This document shows, in pieces, positions 22,485 through 33,204 of a stretch of 64,000 nucleotides of DNA. Under the pieces are notes generated by a model. It did no database searches and was not told the origin of the DNA. It saw only the letters and a program-made list of their open reading frames with translations. The stretch is from Diogma glabrata (Eukaryota > Arthropoda > Insecta > Diptera > Cylindrotomidae): assembly GCA_963693315.1 (NCBI GenBank), contig OY856186.1, positions 303,558,586-303,622,585 on the forward strand, given 5' to 3'. Positions within the stretch are counted from its first letter, which is position 1. Every line of letters begins with the position of its first letter. A program made the position numbers and the translations under genes.

Positions 22485-23755
22485 AAAAAACATTTGTTCA
22501 ACGAACCATAGACATCCTCCCCGACTTCTTTGCCAAATTTTGAAAATAGCTCATTCAAAATAGCATATTTTCCATATTCAAATAAACCCGGATGCGTTTG
22601 TAGCTCATTTTGAATCAAAAGTTTTATCAGGATCTCATGCGTTTGCGTAATGAAAATAACACCTATTTTACAAATTTTCTAAAAAAAACTCATAAAGTAA
22701 GATAGCAATTGTTTATACAAATGTCATTATAAATGGCTGACATGATGAAAAATCAAATGGGTGGCAAATGGTCTTGGTAGCATTATTTATTCTTGTAATA
22801 TTTGCAAGAGATGATTTTCAGTTTTTTGGAAACCACTAAAAAATAAATAAACTGATTTCATTAGAAAAGGACCGGGCTGTAAGTTACGCCAAGATTTATT
22901 ATCGATTGTGACCATTGAAGTTGAAATCGGATTATCCGTTGTTGAGAAGGCGTTGGACAAATTTTTATCCACATACGACGATACACTTGCACATAGCTGC
23001 ACACACGTACACACACACACACATACTGCCAGCTAAAAATAGCCTAAACAACTTCAGGAGGTCTTGAAAGATATTATAAAAATTTCGACTTCGAAAATCG
23101 ACCCAAAAACAATAACTTCTCATATCGGGATGTTAATAAACAGTTGACCAAGTAATCTACTCTCGAACCTTTGACCTTTTTGTCAAATTTAGAAAATAGC
23201 TCAGGTTTTTGATATTCAAGTAAACCCGGATGCGTTTGCAGCTCATTTACATACCAAAGTTTCATCCAGATATCATGCGTTTGCATAAAGAAAATAACAC
23301 GTAGTTGTTTCACATTTTGTTAAAAATCTCAAAAACTAAGATAGCAATTGTTTATACAAATGTCATTATAAATGTCTGACATGATGACAAACAATATGGA
23401 AGCTTCATGACCTTGATAGCATTATTTAATCTCATGATATTTGCAAGAGATGATTTTCAGTTTTTTGGAAACCACTAAAAACAAATGATGTAATTTCGCT
23501 AGAAAAGGACTGGGCTCTAAGTTACGTCAAGATACATCGATTGCGACCATTTTTGTTAAAATCGACCCATTCGTTGTTGAGAAAGCGTTGGGCAAAAATT
23601 TCCCACACAGCGATACACACACACATACAGGCTGCCAGCTAAAAATGGTCTAAACAGCTTCAGGAGGTCATGAAACGTAAAGATATCATAAAAATTCCGA
23701 TTTCGAAAATCGACCCAAAAACAATAACTTCCCATATCGGGAAGTTAAAAAATTG
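22485..23755. repeat. Two tandem units of a roughly 640-bp repeat
   Basis: Unit 1 starts near 22485 and unit 2 near 23125. Shared landmarks 640 bp apart are AAACCCGGATGCGTTTG, ATCATGCGTTTGC, ACAAATGTCATTATAAATG, TTGCAAGAGATGATTTTCAG and CTGCCAGCTAAAAAT, with a CA microsatellite before the last. The relation to 12254-12640 is weaker. No reading frame is conserved between units. Confidence 0.75.
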
Positions 23756-25095
23756 AAAAAATTCAGGGTTGTAGGAATTTGGCATAAAAAACCGTTTTTT
23801 TTGTTTTGGTTGTTATAATTTCAAATGTTCATTGGAGGGGATTGAGAGTAAAAATTACGAAAATAAAATAATTTTGGTCATGTCAAGTGGGGTGTCATAT
23901 GAAAGATTATTTTTTTTCTAATCTAAAACAATTTTTTTAGTAATTTTCGAAAGCACAGTTGTTGACTTATTTTAGAAAAAGTGAAATCTTAGTTTTGTCC
24001 GCCACTTATCTTCGAATATTACAAAAGAAAAGATTTAAAAAATTTCTCGGTTTTAGAAACTTGGCAAAAAAAAAAGAAACATTTTTTTTGGTCGTTATAA
24101 TTTCAAATGTTCTTTGGAGGGGGTTGAAAGTAGAAATTTTGGAAAAAAATATTTTTGATATGAAAGGTGATTTTTTTTGTAGTTCAATAGTAGTTTAATC
24201 AATGAGTGAATAATGAAGTAGTTTATTCTCAAGCAAAAGTTTAAAATTCGAGCGAGGCACGAGCGAGAATTTTAATTTGCGAGAGAATAAAATTCATTAT
24301 TCACGAATCGATTACAATACTTTATTCTCTGACAAAGATTTTATTATAAAAAAGAATTGTGTATTATAAAAAATAAAAACATTTTCTTCAATTAAAACAA
24401 TAAATCTTTATTGTTTTAATTGATAAATCAAATTTCTTAATAAAAAACCCTGATGATAAAAAACGCCCTTCTCATACAATCAACCAAGTTCAACTAAACG
24501 AAATAAGAGAATTACTCAAAATTTGATTTTTGAACAAAACTTATCAAAGCAAATGTGATTATAATTTGAAAATAATTTTAATGAAATCAAAATAATTTGA
24601 CCAATTGGAATCATACCAATTGAATAAAAGTTTCATTAGGCAATAGGTTAAGTTCATTAGGCTATAGGTTAAAAAACAATACAATAATACATACTATTAT
24701 TATCGAAAAAACATACAAATAAAGCTGATATAATTAAATGGAAGAGAATAAAATAATTTTTTTGTAATTTTCGCGAACACGGTTTTCGATTTATTTTTAA
24801 AAATGTGAAAATTTGTTTCTGTCCCCCCCTTTATCTTCGAACATTGCAGAAGCAAAAAAATTGAAAAAAAATCACGGTTATAGGTAATGTTGTAAAGATT
24901 GAACGAAAACTATAGCGGTTAGCTCATTATTTCAAATGTTCCTTAGAGGGGGTTGAGAGAAGAAATTTCGAAAAAAATTTATTTTTGACCTTGACAAGTG
25001 GGGTGTCATATGAAAGGTTATTTTGTTTCTAGTCTAAAACAGTTTTGCTCGTAATTTTCAAAGTCACCATTTTCGATTTAAAATCGTGTATTTGT
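23756..25095 (-). repeat. Three units related to the 33-kb satellite, split by an insertion
   Basis: Units near 23756-24000, 24000-24190 and 24756-25095 share ATTTCAAATGTTC, GGAGGGGRTTGAGAG and AAGTGGGGTGTCATATGAAAG. Reversed, the last word is CTTTCATATGACACCCCACTT, which parallels TTTCAAATGAYACCCCACTCG in the 33-35 kb array. So this is a diverged opposite-strand relative. An unrelated segment at about 24190-24755 interrupts it. Confidence 0.65.
24203..24305. repeat. Hairpin repeat with CpG-rich centre
   Basis: GTGAATAATGAA...TTTATTCTC on the left pairs with GAGAATAAAATTCATTATTCAC on the right. The centre reads AATTCGAGCGAGGCACGAGCGAGAATT, split here as AATTCGAGCGAGG and CACGAGCGAGAATT. It lies in the segment that interrupts the repeat array. 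Confidence 0.75.
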
Positions 25096-25606
25096 GAAGA
25101 ACTATTCACGTAGAATTCTGAATTTTTTGATGGGGATCAATTTTGTTATTTAGCAGCAAATGTATAATTTAGTATATTCATTATAAATGGCTGACAAAAT
25201 CTAACGAAATTTAGAAAATATTTTATAATATTATGGTTCTGCAATAGTCTTAAATAGATTATTATGTTAGTAAGATGAACTCGGCTTAAAAAAAACATTA
25301 TTCGGGCTGACCATTGCAATTTAGTAATCTTCATGGTCCAAAAATTGTAACCGTTTGTTATCGGTATACGCATTCCATTAAATCTCAATAATTTCAAGAA
25401 AAACTGTATTTACGTTTGACTAATAAATGACTTAAATTAAAAAAAATTGCCACCATAAACAGTTATGGGTAAAATTCAACACAACGGAATACTATATTAG
25501 CAAATACTGTTTTTTCATATTATTGCGAGTTATATTCGCACTTGACCCGACTTTTTTCTTATGCATTTTGACCTGCTGAATACGAATATCATATTTATTT
25601 TTTTAG
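25096..25606. other. Flank of the large TIR element
   Basis: No gene recognised. Positions 25540-25606 (TTTTGACCTGCT, ATATTTATTTTTTTAGG) are the reverse complement of a segment near 37285-37345, so the 10-kb transposon at 25615 inserted into an older inverted repeat. Confidence 0.55.
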
Positions 25607-25614
25607 GTCAGCTC
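25607..25614. repeat. 8-bp target-site duplication, left
   Basis: GTCAGCTC directly precedes the left terminus and is repeated at 35808-35815 directly after the right terminus of the large element. Confidence 0.85.
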
Positions 25615-26590
25615 GTGTCTATTTCTCCAGCCTGACATATGTGCCAGGCTGCTTATCTGAATTGTTCATCTAGATGAACTCGCGACGCTGATTCGAAATC
25701 TGCTGTCAGGCTGCCCTTTTTAACGTAGTTTCGGCGTCAGGCTGCCGAAACACATTTCTCCGGCCTGACACAATTTCTCCAGCCTGACATCGTGTTTTCA
25801 CTCCAAAACGCATTATTTTTTATTGGCAACACGTTTTTTGTACAAATTTACAAAAAACACGTTAGCCTGACACCTGCCTGACACAGCTTGACAATCTTAA
25901 AAAATTAAAATTTTAAACTTTGAACGATTTTCTATCATTACATACGGGCACGTTTACACTCATTTGAAAAATACATGCAAAGGCAAGCATCAAAATGTAC
26001 ATTTAACATTCCGTACAAACGCTAAATCGCTGATTGTTGTATGTGCATTTCGATGCTTGCCTTTGCATGTATTTTTCAAATGACGATTGATCGCTTGCTT
26101 TATAGTTTTTCAGTGAAATTTGATGATTATTAGCGCGATATTTTGAAAGATCATATCAATAGATTATTGAGTACATCTCAGCTGAATTTTATTTTGATGT
26201 TTACTCTTTCATTTAAATAAAAAATATTAACAAAATAAAGTGAAGTTAAACAATGGCAAGAACGAAACCGAAAGCATACACACTCAGTATTTGCGTTAGA
26301 AGTAAAAGCATGTAAGTTTTCTTACACAAGTGGAGACGGTTTCAACGAACTTGTACTATATATAAATTAAACTTATCCATTTTATCGCATAAAGTTGTAT
26401 TTACACACATCTTTTTTAAAAGAAGAAAAAACAGAATAAAGAAAAGGATACGTAAATACATGTGTGCGAATAAGACAAAACAATCACTTTAAAAAAAAAA
26501 GATGTCAATCGTGTCTATTTCGCTAATTTTTACTACCCGAAAAGACAAAATGTTTGTCTTTTAAAACGAAAAATAAACTTTTTAGACATG
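25615..26590. repeat. Left terminal inverted repeat with TGTCAGGCTG arrays
   Basis: The first 280 bases contain nine copies (0-2 mismatches) of TGTCAGGCTG in either orientation, at about 25628, 25642, 25704, 25735, 25761, 25780, 25863, 25874 and 25884. Three are preceded by TTTCTCC as at the terminus. A nested hairpin of about 130 bp at 25970-26085 (ATTTGAAAAATACATGCAAA and complement) follows. These look like clustered protein-binding sites (inference). Confidence 0.8.
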
Positions 26591-27657
26591 TGTTGGTTAA
26601 AATAAATTATACACATAATGATACTTTTCTTAAATAAATTTTGTTTCTCGATAATTATGATTCTAAAAAAAAAATAAATAAAACAAAAACTTATTTTATT
26701 TTACACAAAATTAAACAAAAAATTTCGAAATTCTATTTAATAAAATAAAATTTGCTAGGTTAAGGGCATTTTATTATTTATTTTCGGATAACATCGGTAT
26801 AAAAATTAGCGAAATAGACACGATGGACATATTTTTTAATAAAATGTGATTATATTGTGTCTTATTCGCATACAGGCGTTTACATATCTTTTTACTTTTG
26901 TCTGTTTTTTTCATCTTTCAAATAAGATATGTGTACGCGATCCATAATTCGACGAATAACGGCAGCGTAAACAAAAATATTTATGATTGTGTTTGTGTAT
27001 CGAACATGTTAAATCGTGAAATCGAAGATCAGAAGATGTTTTGTTTTAACTTCATCAGAAGAGTTAAATTATACATTCTATGCACAATGCAAAGCAGAAA
27101 ACTGCGATCAAACGCGCAAAAGCCAATCGATACAAAGCCAGGTCAGTAAAATTAATTTAATTTTAACGAATACAAAGTTCAATGAAACGATTTGGTGCTT
27201 CGATGACCAAAACAATTCGCTTTTTGCTTCTTGTGTAGACGATGATTCTTGCACGCAAACAAAGAATGAACGAAAAAGCATTGCTCAGCCACTTGAAGGC
27301 GGCAAAGGAAAAATATTGCGATCAGATGTGTCAAAGCCAATCGATACAAAGCCAGGTTAGTAAAATTAATTTCATTTGATTGAATTCGAAATTCAATGCT
27401 CAATTGTGATTTTGGGCATACGATTTGGTGCAAAAAAAATAAATAAAAAAAATGCAGACGATGATTCATGCACGCAAACTAAGAACAAAGGCATAAACGA
27501 AGATTGAGCTGTAGTTGAAAATTCTATGGAAAAACGCAAGCAAAATTTTAAATGTATGTATTTAGAAAAGTGTATAACATTCGACATATTTTTTTATAAA
27601 TATGTAATTTGTTTAAATAGGCAAAGAGATAACGATTGCTCACTGCGAAATATATGG
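26591..27657 (+). pseudogene. Interior of the long-TIR element with duplicated Cys-rich coding-like segment
   Basis: Direct copies 211 bp apart (27107 and 27318) share AGCCAATCGATACAAAGCCA followed by GTCAGT or GTTAGT and AAAATTAATTT. ACGATGATTC-TGCACGCAAAC then recurs about 215 bp later. The plus frame from 27016 reads FYAQCKAENCDQTRKS and CVDDDSCTQTKN; the second unit repeats DDDSCTQTKN. The Cys spacing faintly resembles GCEGKCTDNGC in the ORF at 29679. Each copy of CCAG followed by G(T/C)nAGT could be a splice donor. I cannot assign a function; it may be the decayed N-terminal part of a transposase. Confidence 0.35.
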
Positions 27658-29108
27658 CGATATCTTTTTTTTTTTTTTTAAGGCGTTCATGCTCTATGTT
27701 GGAGAGTTGCCAGGCTAATCAGCTTTGAATATTCCCCACGTTTAATCGCAACAGCGGCATAATTACCATGGCGGCCGATTTTTTTAAGGTTTTTTATTAT
27801 GTCAGTCTCCCATTGTAGTCGTGGTCTACCTCGTGGTCGCCCACTCTCTGGGGTACTAACGTGCATTTTTTTAATCGTTCCAGGCTGTGAATCAGCTCGT
27901 ATAACAAGCCCAAACCAAGCAATTCTATTAGAACGGATACAACCTATTATATCAGGACCCTCAAGAAGGCCTCTGATCTCAAAGTTATACTGGGTTCTAT
28001 ACTCTCCATCGTCTGTCTTAAGTGGGCCAAAAATGTAACGTAGGGTCTTACGCTCAAATACAGATAAATGCGATTCGTCGTTTTGTGTAAGGGTCCACGT
28101 TTGTGATCCATACATCACAACCGGTCTAATCAATGTCTTGTGTAACTTGAGCTTGGTGTTAGTTGATACATACGGTGATCAAAGGAAAGGTTTAATTGAG
28201 TAGAAAGTTCGATTACCTGCAGCCGTTCGAGCTTTTATATCTGTAAGTATGCTGTTGTTTGAGTCAAGCATTGATCCCAAATATTTAAAAGATTCAACTC
28301 CCTCAATTCGTTCATCGCCGCACATCAAATCTTTCTTCTCAGCCTCTCTTGAAACATTCATATGTTTGGTTTTATCGTATAGTTAATTTGCTGACTAATT
28401 TTTCGAGCACCACTCTCAAGCGACTTGAAAGTCTCACTCATAACAGCTTCACTTCGGCCGAGGATGACAACATCATCAGCGTACGCGATCATCTGTACTG
28501 AGTTTATTGAGAAGATATTGTTGTTAGTCGGTAGTTTCTTTTGACGGCACACATATTCCAAGGCTAAATTAAAAAGTATAGGAGAGATAGCATCACCTTG
28601 TCTTAAACCGGAGTCGACTTTAAAAAACTTAGATATTTCGTTCTCTACTCGTACACAGCATTGAGAGTTCTGTACTGTCATTTTGCATAGTGATACTAGT
28701 TAACCAGGAATTCACATTGACACCAGAGCAGACCATAGAGTTTCTCGTTCGAGAGAGTCGTAGCCTGCCTGAAATCAATGAAGAGTTGGAGCACAGGTAT
28801 GTTGAACTCTCGGCACTATTCCAAAATCATCCTACCTCGTAGTGCCTCGGCCCCGCCGGAAACCACACTGATATTCTCCAAACAGTTGTTCAGCAAAAGG
28901 ATTGATTTTGGATAGCAAAATGTAGGAAAAGATCTTATATGCTGTGCAAAGGAGAGCGATTCCTCTGTAGTCTGCACATTGTAGGCGATTACCTTTTTTA
29001 TGGATTGGTATCAGCATAGCTGTGTTTCAGTCCTGTGGCATGGGTTCAGTCCTCCAGATCATTTGAAGAAGCTTAAACAATCTTAAGGATAGAGTTTATG
29101 ACGATATC
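27658..29108 (-). mobile_element. RTE-like LINE, 5'-truncated copy with target duplication
   Basis: A minus-strand LINE body with its poly(A) tail (T run at 27665-27679) is flanked by TATGGCGATATC at 27653-27664 and TATGACGATATC at 29097-29108: 12 bp with one mismatch, a likely TSD. It inserted in the interior of the long-TIR element. Its coding part is described at 27687-29040. Confidence 0.8.
27687..29040 (-). pseudogene. RTE-like reverse transcriptase, truncated and frameshifted
   Basis: Minus-strand frames in order: LIPIHKKGNRLQCADYRGIA and QCGFRRGRGTT (29017-28832); GLRQGDAISPILFN and IAYADDVVILG with the catalytic YADD (28681-28358); VESFKYLGSMLDS (28361-28179); then RPVVMYGSQTWTLTQND to the end at 27687 (28133-27687). 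At least three frame breaks separate them. The endonuclease is missing. The ORF ends about 20 bp before the poly(A) tail, and such a short 3' UTR fits RTE-type elements. It retains the RT N-terminal part that is deleted in the copy at 55355-57810. Confidence 0.85.
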
Positions 29109-29678
29109 GAACACCTAATTTTTATTAAGATGTAACATATGTTTGACTAATCTAATTAACATACAATACATATGTTATTCTTCTCATTAAATTAACCTAA
29201 ATAATTAAGCAAGTCATCAACCAAAACAAATAACAAATAATATACAACAAAATAAGCTCAGATATCTAAATTCTCATAATGTATTTTAAATGATGTAATT
29301 TAACTTATATAAAATTATATTAAATTTGATGAATACAACCTAAAAATATTATAAAATGAAACCACATTAAATTTACGAAAATAAATATAATTTCCGCTGA
29401 ATAAGGTAAATATATTTATTTCATATATAATTGACCGATATTACCTTTTTATAATAGATCGATCGTTAAATGGAAGATCGAATAATTTATTAAAATAAAT
29501 ATAAACCTGGGAGGGGATTTTTATAGAATATAGCGGCGAAATCATATACCAATTGTACTATTAATTAAATGAAAATTGCAATCAAAAATCAATCTTAAAG
29601 TTTAAAGCTTAGTTTTATATAAACATTTTACTGAAAGAAAATCTGCCCAATAGGCCTTAGTCTACGGGTTTAGCATGA
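29109..29678. other. AT-rich interior of the long-TIR element
   Basis: This stretch lies between the RTE insertion and the Cys-rich ORF. No frame with motifs is seen. Intron sequence of a decayed transposase gene is possible but unsupported. Confidence 0.35.
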
Positions 29679-30231
29679 GGTTCCCCCAGCATAAAAACTC
29701 TCTTTCCATCATATACTAAAGAGAAATTAAGTGGACATCACATCAAGGCAGATCAACCAGATACGTCCACCAAAAGGACATCATACCAAGCTGACCGATT
29801 GAGACATACTGTTAAGCTAGGTTGGAGCAGCAAGTTATCGCCATTAATTTGGTTTGCGTTAAAAATACCGTGCGTTCGGCCGTGGAAAAGCGCCAATCTC
29901 CGCACGTACGATATTGGTTGTGAAGGAAAATGTACAGATAATGGCTGTGCCGCTCTTGTGCGATGCATATCGGATGACTCAAATGTACACATAACCATAA
30001 CAAACATCGACGAAAATTACGCACATGACCCCAAATTCAAACGCAGAATTCAGCCAACGGACAAAGCGCTAGTCGAAAAAATGCTAAAGCATAAATCAGC
30101 ATATTTGGTCCGATAGGAGTTAACAGAAAAACTGACGGATCAAGACGATTTCGAGCCACCCATTCTTCCGAATGACAATGCACTTCGTATCATCAAGCAC
30201 AAAAAACGAACGCCAAAGGACAATGCACTCT
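29679..30231 (+). pseudogene. Cys-rich ORF remnant inside the long-TIR element
   Basis: The plus frame stays open from 29679 to a TAG at 30113, then continues open to a TAA at 30230 (EKLTDQDDFEPPILPNDNAL, then RIIKHKKRTPKDNAL). The central part reads YDIGCEGKCTDNGCAALVRC, then HITITNIDENYAHDP, KALVEKMLKHKSAYLVR. The order of a small Cys cluster, a His-containing strand and a helix ending in R, then a second acidic linker, resembles the DNA-binding N-terminal region of Mutator-like transposases with FLYWCH-type fingers (inference, weak). Its more even base composition sets it apart from the flanks. It ends where the right TIR begins, and no catalytic domain follows. Confidence 0.45.
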
Positions 30232-31016
30232 AAAAAGTTTATTTTTCGTTTTAAAAGACAAACATTTCATCTTTTCGGGTAACATCGGTATAAAAATTAG
30301 CGAAATAGACACGATTGACGTGTTTTTTTCAAAAAAAAAGGTGATTGTTTTGTCTTATTCGCACACATGTATTTACGTATCTTTTTCTTTATTCTGTTTT
30401 TTCTTCTTTTAAAAAAGATGTGTGTAAATACAACTTTATGCGATAAAATGGATAAGTTGAATTTATATATGGTACAAGTTCGTTGAAACCGTCTCCACTT
30501 GTGAAAGGAAACTTACATGCTTTTACTTCTAGCGCAAATACTGAGTGTGTGTGCTTTCGGTTTCGTTCTTGCCATTGTTTAGCATTCACTTTATTTTGTT
30601 AATATTTTTTATTTAAATGAAAGAGTAAACATCAAAATAAAATTCAGCTGAGATGTACTCAATAATCTATTGATATGATCTTTCAAAATATCGCGCTAAT
30701 AATCATCAAATTTCACTGAAAAACTATAAAGCAAGCGATCAATCGTCATTTGAAAAATACATGCAAAGGCAAGCATCGAAATGCACATACAACAATCAGC
30801 GATTTGGCGTTTGTACGGAATGTTAAATGTACATTTGGATGCTTGCCTTTGCATGTATTTTTCAAATGAGTGTAAACGTGCCCGTATGTAATGATAGAAA
30901 ATCGTTCAAAGTTTAAAATTTTTTATTTTTTTAAGATTGTCAGGCTGTGTCAGGCAGGTGTCAGTCTAACATTTTTTTTGTAAATTTGTACAAAAAACGT
31001 GTTACCAATAAAAAAA
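30230..31016. repeat. Right terminal inverted repeat, inner part
   Basis: Reverse complement of about 25800-26590 with few changes, including the nested hairpin near 30745-30865 and the motif words TGTCAGGCTG, TGTCAGGCAG and TGTCAGTCTA near 30940. It breaks at CCAATAAAAA (31005-31016), and the match to the left arm resumes at 35595. Confidence 0.85.
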
Positions 31017-31428
31017 AGTCCAAGCGGCACGTATATCCGCTAGAAATAGGTAGATTTCGAGATCAGACAGTTTTGTGTGCCAGTAGAATCTGATGTATCA
31101 GATTAGTTTAAACAAAACAAACTAATTTAAAACAGATATCGAACAAATTTTAAAAAGAAAATTAGCTACCTTCAAGCAAAATTATATCTATCCAATTTTG
31201 CAACAAACAAATATCAAATCTACCACAGAACATGTGTGTGACAATTTATGACACAAACCTATTCTATATCATATGTCGTGCAATTACTGCAAAATATCAA
31301 AGTAGTTTATTTCTAAGAAAAAAAAATTTATTTCTTCTATTCAAATCATTTATTTTTTTGATTGTCATAAGGTTGACATTGACTGTTATAAGGTTTTTGG
31401 AAATTGTAGTTGGGGATTGTTGTAAACT

Positions 31429-32400
31429 TTTTTGTTGAAGCCAACAAGTCAAAAACCTCTATTTGCCGAGGTTTATATTTATAAGAAACGGATTAAAATA
31501 TTTCCACAGATTCTAATTTTGTGAAGATTTTAAAAATATTAGTATCCAAACGGCCATTATAACGGATTAAAAAAAACCACTTTTTTTTCTAGTATAAAGC
31601 CTATAGTTCCTTAACCATGTGTCAGATTTTTCTGGTTTACGAACTTGTCTAAGATATTATTAAAACAAACATTTTTAAGAAAAGTTTTTGTATCTGGCTC
31701 CACAAATGCAACCGTGAGAGCGACGGTTGATTTAAACGCATTTTGTGTTTTACAAGCTTTTTTGTTGGAGCCGCTCACTCAGAAACCTCCAACTGCAGAG
31801 GTTTTTTTTTTGAAAGAAACTGATTAAAAAGGGTTCAAAGATTCCAACTTTATGAAGTTTTTAAAAATATTAGAATCCAAACGCCCGTTATAACGGATAT
31901 AAAAAACAGTGTTTTTTTCTAGTATAAAGCTTCTAGTTTCTTAACCATGTGTTGGATTGGGCTGATTTACGAACTTGTCCAAGATATTAATGAAACGCAA
32001 ATTTTTAGAGAAGGTTTTTTGATCTGGCCTTATAAATGCGACCGTGAGAGTGCCGGTAGTTTAAAAAAAAATTTTTTTTTGCAAACTTTTTTGTTGGAGC
32101 CGCTCACTCAGGAACCTCTAACTGCAGAGGTCTATTTTTAAATCAAATTGATAAAAGAGAACCCAAAGATTCTAAATTTGTTAAATTTTTTGAAATATTA
32201 GTATCCAAACGGCCGTTATAACGGTTTTAAAAAATCAATTTTTTTTCAGAAAAAAGCCTCTAGTTTCTTAACCACGTGTCGGATTTTGCTGATTCACGAA
32301 CTTGTCCAAGATATTATTAGAACACACAAGTAAAGTTTTTTGATCTACCTCAACAAATGCGACCGTGAGAGTGTCGGTCGTTTTCGTTATATCTCATATC
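31429..32400 (+). repeat. Three tandem units of about 330 bp
   Basis: Units begin near 31429, 31761 and 32090 with CTTTTTTGTTGGAGCCGCTC (unit 1 diverged). Each has an imperfect palindrome of the type AACCTCCAACTGCAGAGGTT, then CCAAACGGCCGTTATAACGG, TTAACCATGTGT, TTACGAACTTGTC and GCGACCGTGAGAGTG. The third unit runs into the (TA)n tract. Confidence 0.85.
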
Positions 32401-32771
<371 letters not shown>

Positions 32772-32775
<4 letters not shown>

Positions 32776-33204
32776 TTTTTTTTTTGTTTTTTCGTCTCCG
32801 CTTATCATATATAGTCGTTTGGCACAAAAATTTTACCGAAATTCCGAGATGAAGCCCATTGCAATAGGTAGATTTTTATATGAAATCTACCTAAAAAGTC
32901 GGACAGGTGCGAATAAAATTCGCTCGCCAAGGGTTCCGTGAATGTAAAAGAACACAATATCAAAAATAAACGACATAAAGTTATGTTGTAAAGTCTTTAT
33001 ATCGCCAGACTATGGACGCATAACAGAATAAATGGTTAATCGTAAACGTCAATCATAAATGTCAATCACATCTACATTGATTAAAAATGTTACTTGAGGT
33101 TAAATCTTATCCATAGCTGCTTATGTTAGCTAAAGAAAGATTTAACCAGTATTTTAATGGTCTAAATTGGGAATATTTGTTCTATAAATCAGCGTCGAAA
33201 TATA
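32772..33204. other. Spacer between microsatellite and 288-bp satellite
   Basis: It contains the short palindrome TAGGTAGATTT-TTATA-TGAAATCTACCTA at 32866-32893. The same palindrome in the other sense is near 42353-42383. No gene recognised. Confidence 0.5.

Noticed and set aside
26898..27360. Functional zinc-finger gene
   Set aside because: Frames are short, overlap in two phases and lie in a duplicated segment. Kept only as a coding-like remnant of the transposon.
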